Assembly (NCBI GenBank): GCA_030637565.1
Contig: DAOWGG010000040.1
Coordinates: forward strand, 1-15,773
Direction: 5' to 3'
DNA from: Candidatus Peregrinibacteria bacterium
GTDB lineage: Bacteria; Patescibacteriota; Gracilibacteria; UM-FILTER-43-11
Length of the DNA: 15,773 nucleotides
Shown: piece after piece, positions 14,713 to 15,773 of the stretch
Position numbering within the stretch: position 1 is the first letter of the stretch
How the letters are laid out: every line of letters starts with the position of its first letter
Notes under the pieces: model-generated
Database searches by the model: none
Told to the model about the DNA's origin: nothing
The model's input: the letters and a program-made list of their open reading frames with translations, nothing else
Position numbers and translations under genes: made by a program

Positions 14713-15773
14713 ATGTCGGTTTATTCGGTGCGCCCCGAAATGATTCCATTGGCCAAGAAAATTATTTTGAAACTCTCGGAAGAGAAGGTTTTGGATGAAA
14801 AAAAATTAAAGCTGATTCGAAATAAACTTACGAAGCTAAATGGAGGAGTTTTGCCTAAGAATCTAGAATTGGTTCAAGCGTATCGGGATTTGGTTGATGA
14901 AGGAAAAATAGAAAGTTCATCGGCCGTCCTCAAAATAATTCAGAAACGAAAAATCCGTACCCTTTCGGGGATTGCGAATATTACCGTTTTAACAAAGGAT
15001 TTGGGTTGCCCGGGAGAATGTATTTTCTGCCCAGCGGAAACAGGCATGCCAAAGAGTTATCTAAGCAATGAACCTGCGATGATGCGAGCGGTTCGCAACG
15101 AGTTTGATTCTTATAAGCAGGTTAAAACTCGGTTGAATGGACTACTGGCTCAAGGACACGATGTTACTAAAATTGACATTCGGACGGCGGGAGGAACGTG
15201 GGGAGCGGTGCCGGAATGGTATCGGCAGAAATTTTTGAAGGGAATCTACTTGGCATTGAATGAAGGGGCGGGTCCTATCTCAGATCTCGGATCTCAGATC
15301 TCGGATCTCAATTTGGAGAATTTGATTGAAGAGAATGAGAAGGCGGAGTGTCGGTGTGTGGGGTTGTGGGTAGAAACACGACCTGACTGGGTGGATGAAG
15401 AGGAGATTCAGAAACTTCGAAGTTATGGCGTAACGGGCGTCGAACTAGGCATTCAAACCACGGATGATGCGGTGAATGATTATTGTAAACGCGGACACGG
15501 ATTAAAAGAATCGATTCACGCCACCAAATTGCTTCGGGAGGCGGGATTAAAAGTGTGCCATCACCTGATGCCAAACTTACCCACCGCCACACTTGAATCC
15601 GATATTCTATCGGGGAAAGCTTTGTTTGGAAACGAAGGGCTGCGACCCGACTATCTAAAGGTTTACCCTACTATGGTGACACCTTTTTCTGCGTTGGCAG
15701 ATATGGTGGAAAAAGATGCCTCGGTTCACACTGCTTACACTGATGAAGAACTAATGGATTTAGTGGCTGAGAT
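14713..15773 (+). CDS. elp3: Elp3-like radical-SAM tRNA-modification enzyme (3' truncated by window edge)
   Basis: The frame is open from ATG 14713 to the window end, giving 353 residues of the N-terminal part. The radical-SAM cluster motif is Cys99-x3-Cys103-x2-Cys106 (GCPGECIFCPAE). Elp3-specific blocks follow: PKSYLSNEPAMMRAVRNEFD, the AGGTW segment near 159-163, GLWVETRPDW at 217-226, GVELGIQTTDD, KRGH, and AGLKVCHHLMPNLP at 277-290. Elp3 makes the carboxymethyl-type modification of wobble uridine-34 in tRNA; the acetyl-CoA-binding GNAT domain expected at the C-terminus lies beyond the window. An unusual stretch (about 186-200, GPISDLGSQISDLN) is encoded by a 14-bp tandem repeat and lies in the variable linker before the VGL strand. 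In bacteria such single-subunit Elp3 proteins occur without the other Elongator subunits. No Shine-Dalgarno is visible. Confidence 0.93.
   Translation, partial: MSVYSVRPEMIPLAKKIILKLSEEKVLDEKKLKLIRNKLTKLNGGVLPKNLELVQAYRDLVDEGKIESSSAVLKIIQKRKIRTLSGIANITVLTKDLGCPGECIFCPAETGMPKSYLSNEPAMMRAVRNEFDSYKQVKTRLNGLLAQGHDVTKIDIRTAGGTWGAVPEWYRQKFLKGIYLALNEGAGPISDLGSQISDLNLENLIEENEKAECRCVGLWVETRPDWVDEEEIQKLRSYGVTGVELGIQTTDDAVNDYCKRGHGLKESIHATKLLREAGLKVCHHLMPNLPTATLESDILSGKALFGNEGLRPDYLKVYPTMVTPFSALADMVEKDASVHTAYTDEELMDLVAE
15277..15310 (+). repeat. 14-bp tandem repeat inside elp3
   Basis: ATCTCAGATCTCGG occurs at 15277-15290 and 15291-15304, and its first six bases recur at 15305-15310. Because 14 is not a multiple of three, the two copies are read in different frames (ISDLG then SQISD). 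The unit is also nearly palindromic around AGATCT. Confidence 0.85.

Overview
The window is about 15.8 kb of a bacterial chromosome, AT-rich, with well-spaced, mostly monocistronic genes. Its character (SLH-anchored surface-layer protein, Elp3-like tRNA-modification enzyme, many dispersed palindromic intergenic repeats, no Shine-Dalgarno sequences, stop codons almost all UAG) suggests an uncultivated Patescibacteria/CPR lineage, perhaps near Peregrinibacteria. That placement is inference; no marker gene in the window settles it. The code is standard in effect: seven complete genes contain no in-frame UGA, and none ends in UGA (5 UAG, 2 UAA).

Layout. 1-170: initiator tRNA-Met with its own promoter and terminator. 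170-1068: no protein gene, but a consensus sigma-70-type promoter near 402-430 and, from about 600 to 1010, a dense series of inverted repeats that would fold as RNA. This looks like a roughly 630-nt structured leader for the next gene, or a separate non-coding RNA. 1069-5562: a 1497-residue exported S-layer protein with three SLH domains and about six beta-sandwich modules, followed by a strong terminator. 5847-7617: two further exported proteins, one with an fn3-like domain and a duplicated two-cysteine C-terminal motif, the other a TPR lipoprotein. Together with the S-layer gene they form a cell-surface block. 7911-9200: trigger factor. 9353-11527 (minus): bifunctional Rel/SpoT (p)ppGpp enzyme, convergent with trigger factor and divergent from 11681-13186, the cofactor-independent phosphoglycerate mutase. 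13187-13788: a gene-free stretch holding diverged inverted copies of one dispersed hairpin element. 13789-14622: an unrecognised four-helix membrane protein whose stop codon lies inside a 38-bp perfect palindrome. 14713 to the right edge: the N-terminal 353 residues of an Elp3-like radical-SAM enzyme.

Functionally the window mixes an envelope cluster with housekeeping genes (translation initiation, folding, stringent response, glycolysis, tRNA modification). No defence system, CRISPR array, transposase, integrase or biosynthetic cluster was seen. The best candidates for something undescribed are the structured region upstream of the S-layer gene, the inverted-repeat cluster at 13229-13707, the inserted domain in the S-layer protein, and the duplicated RYQ/Cys motif of the protein at 5847.
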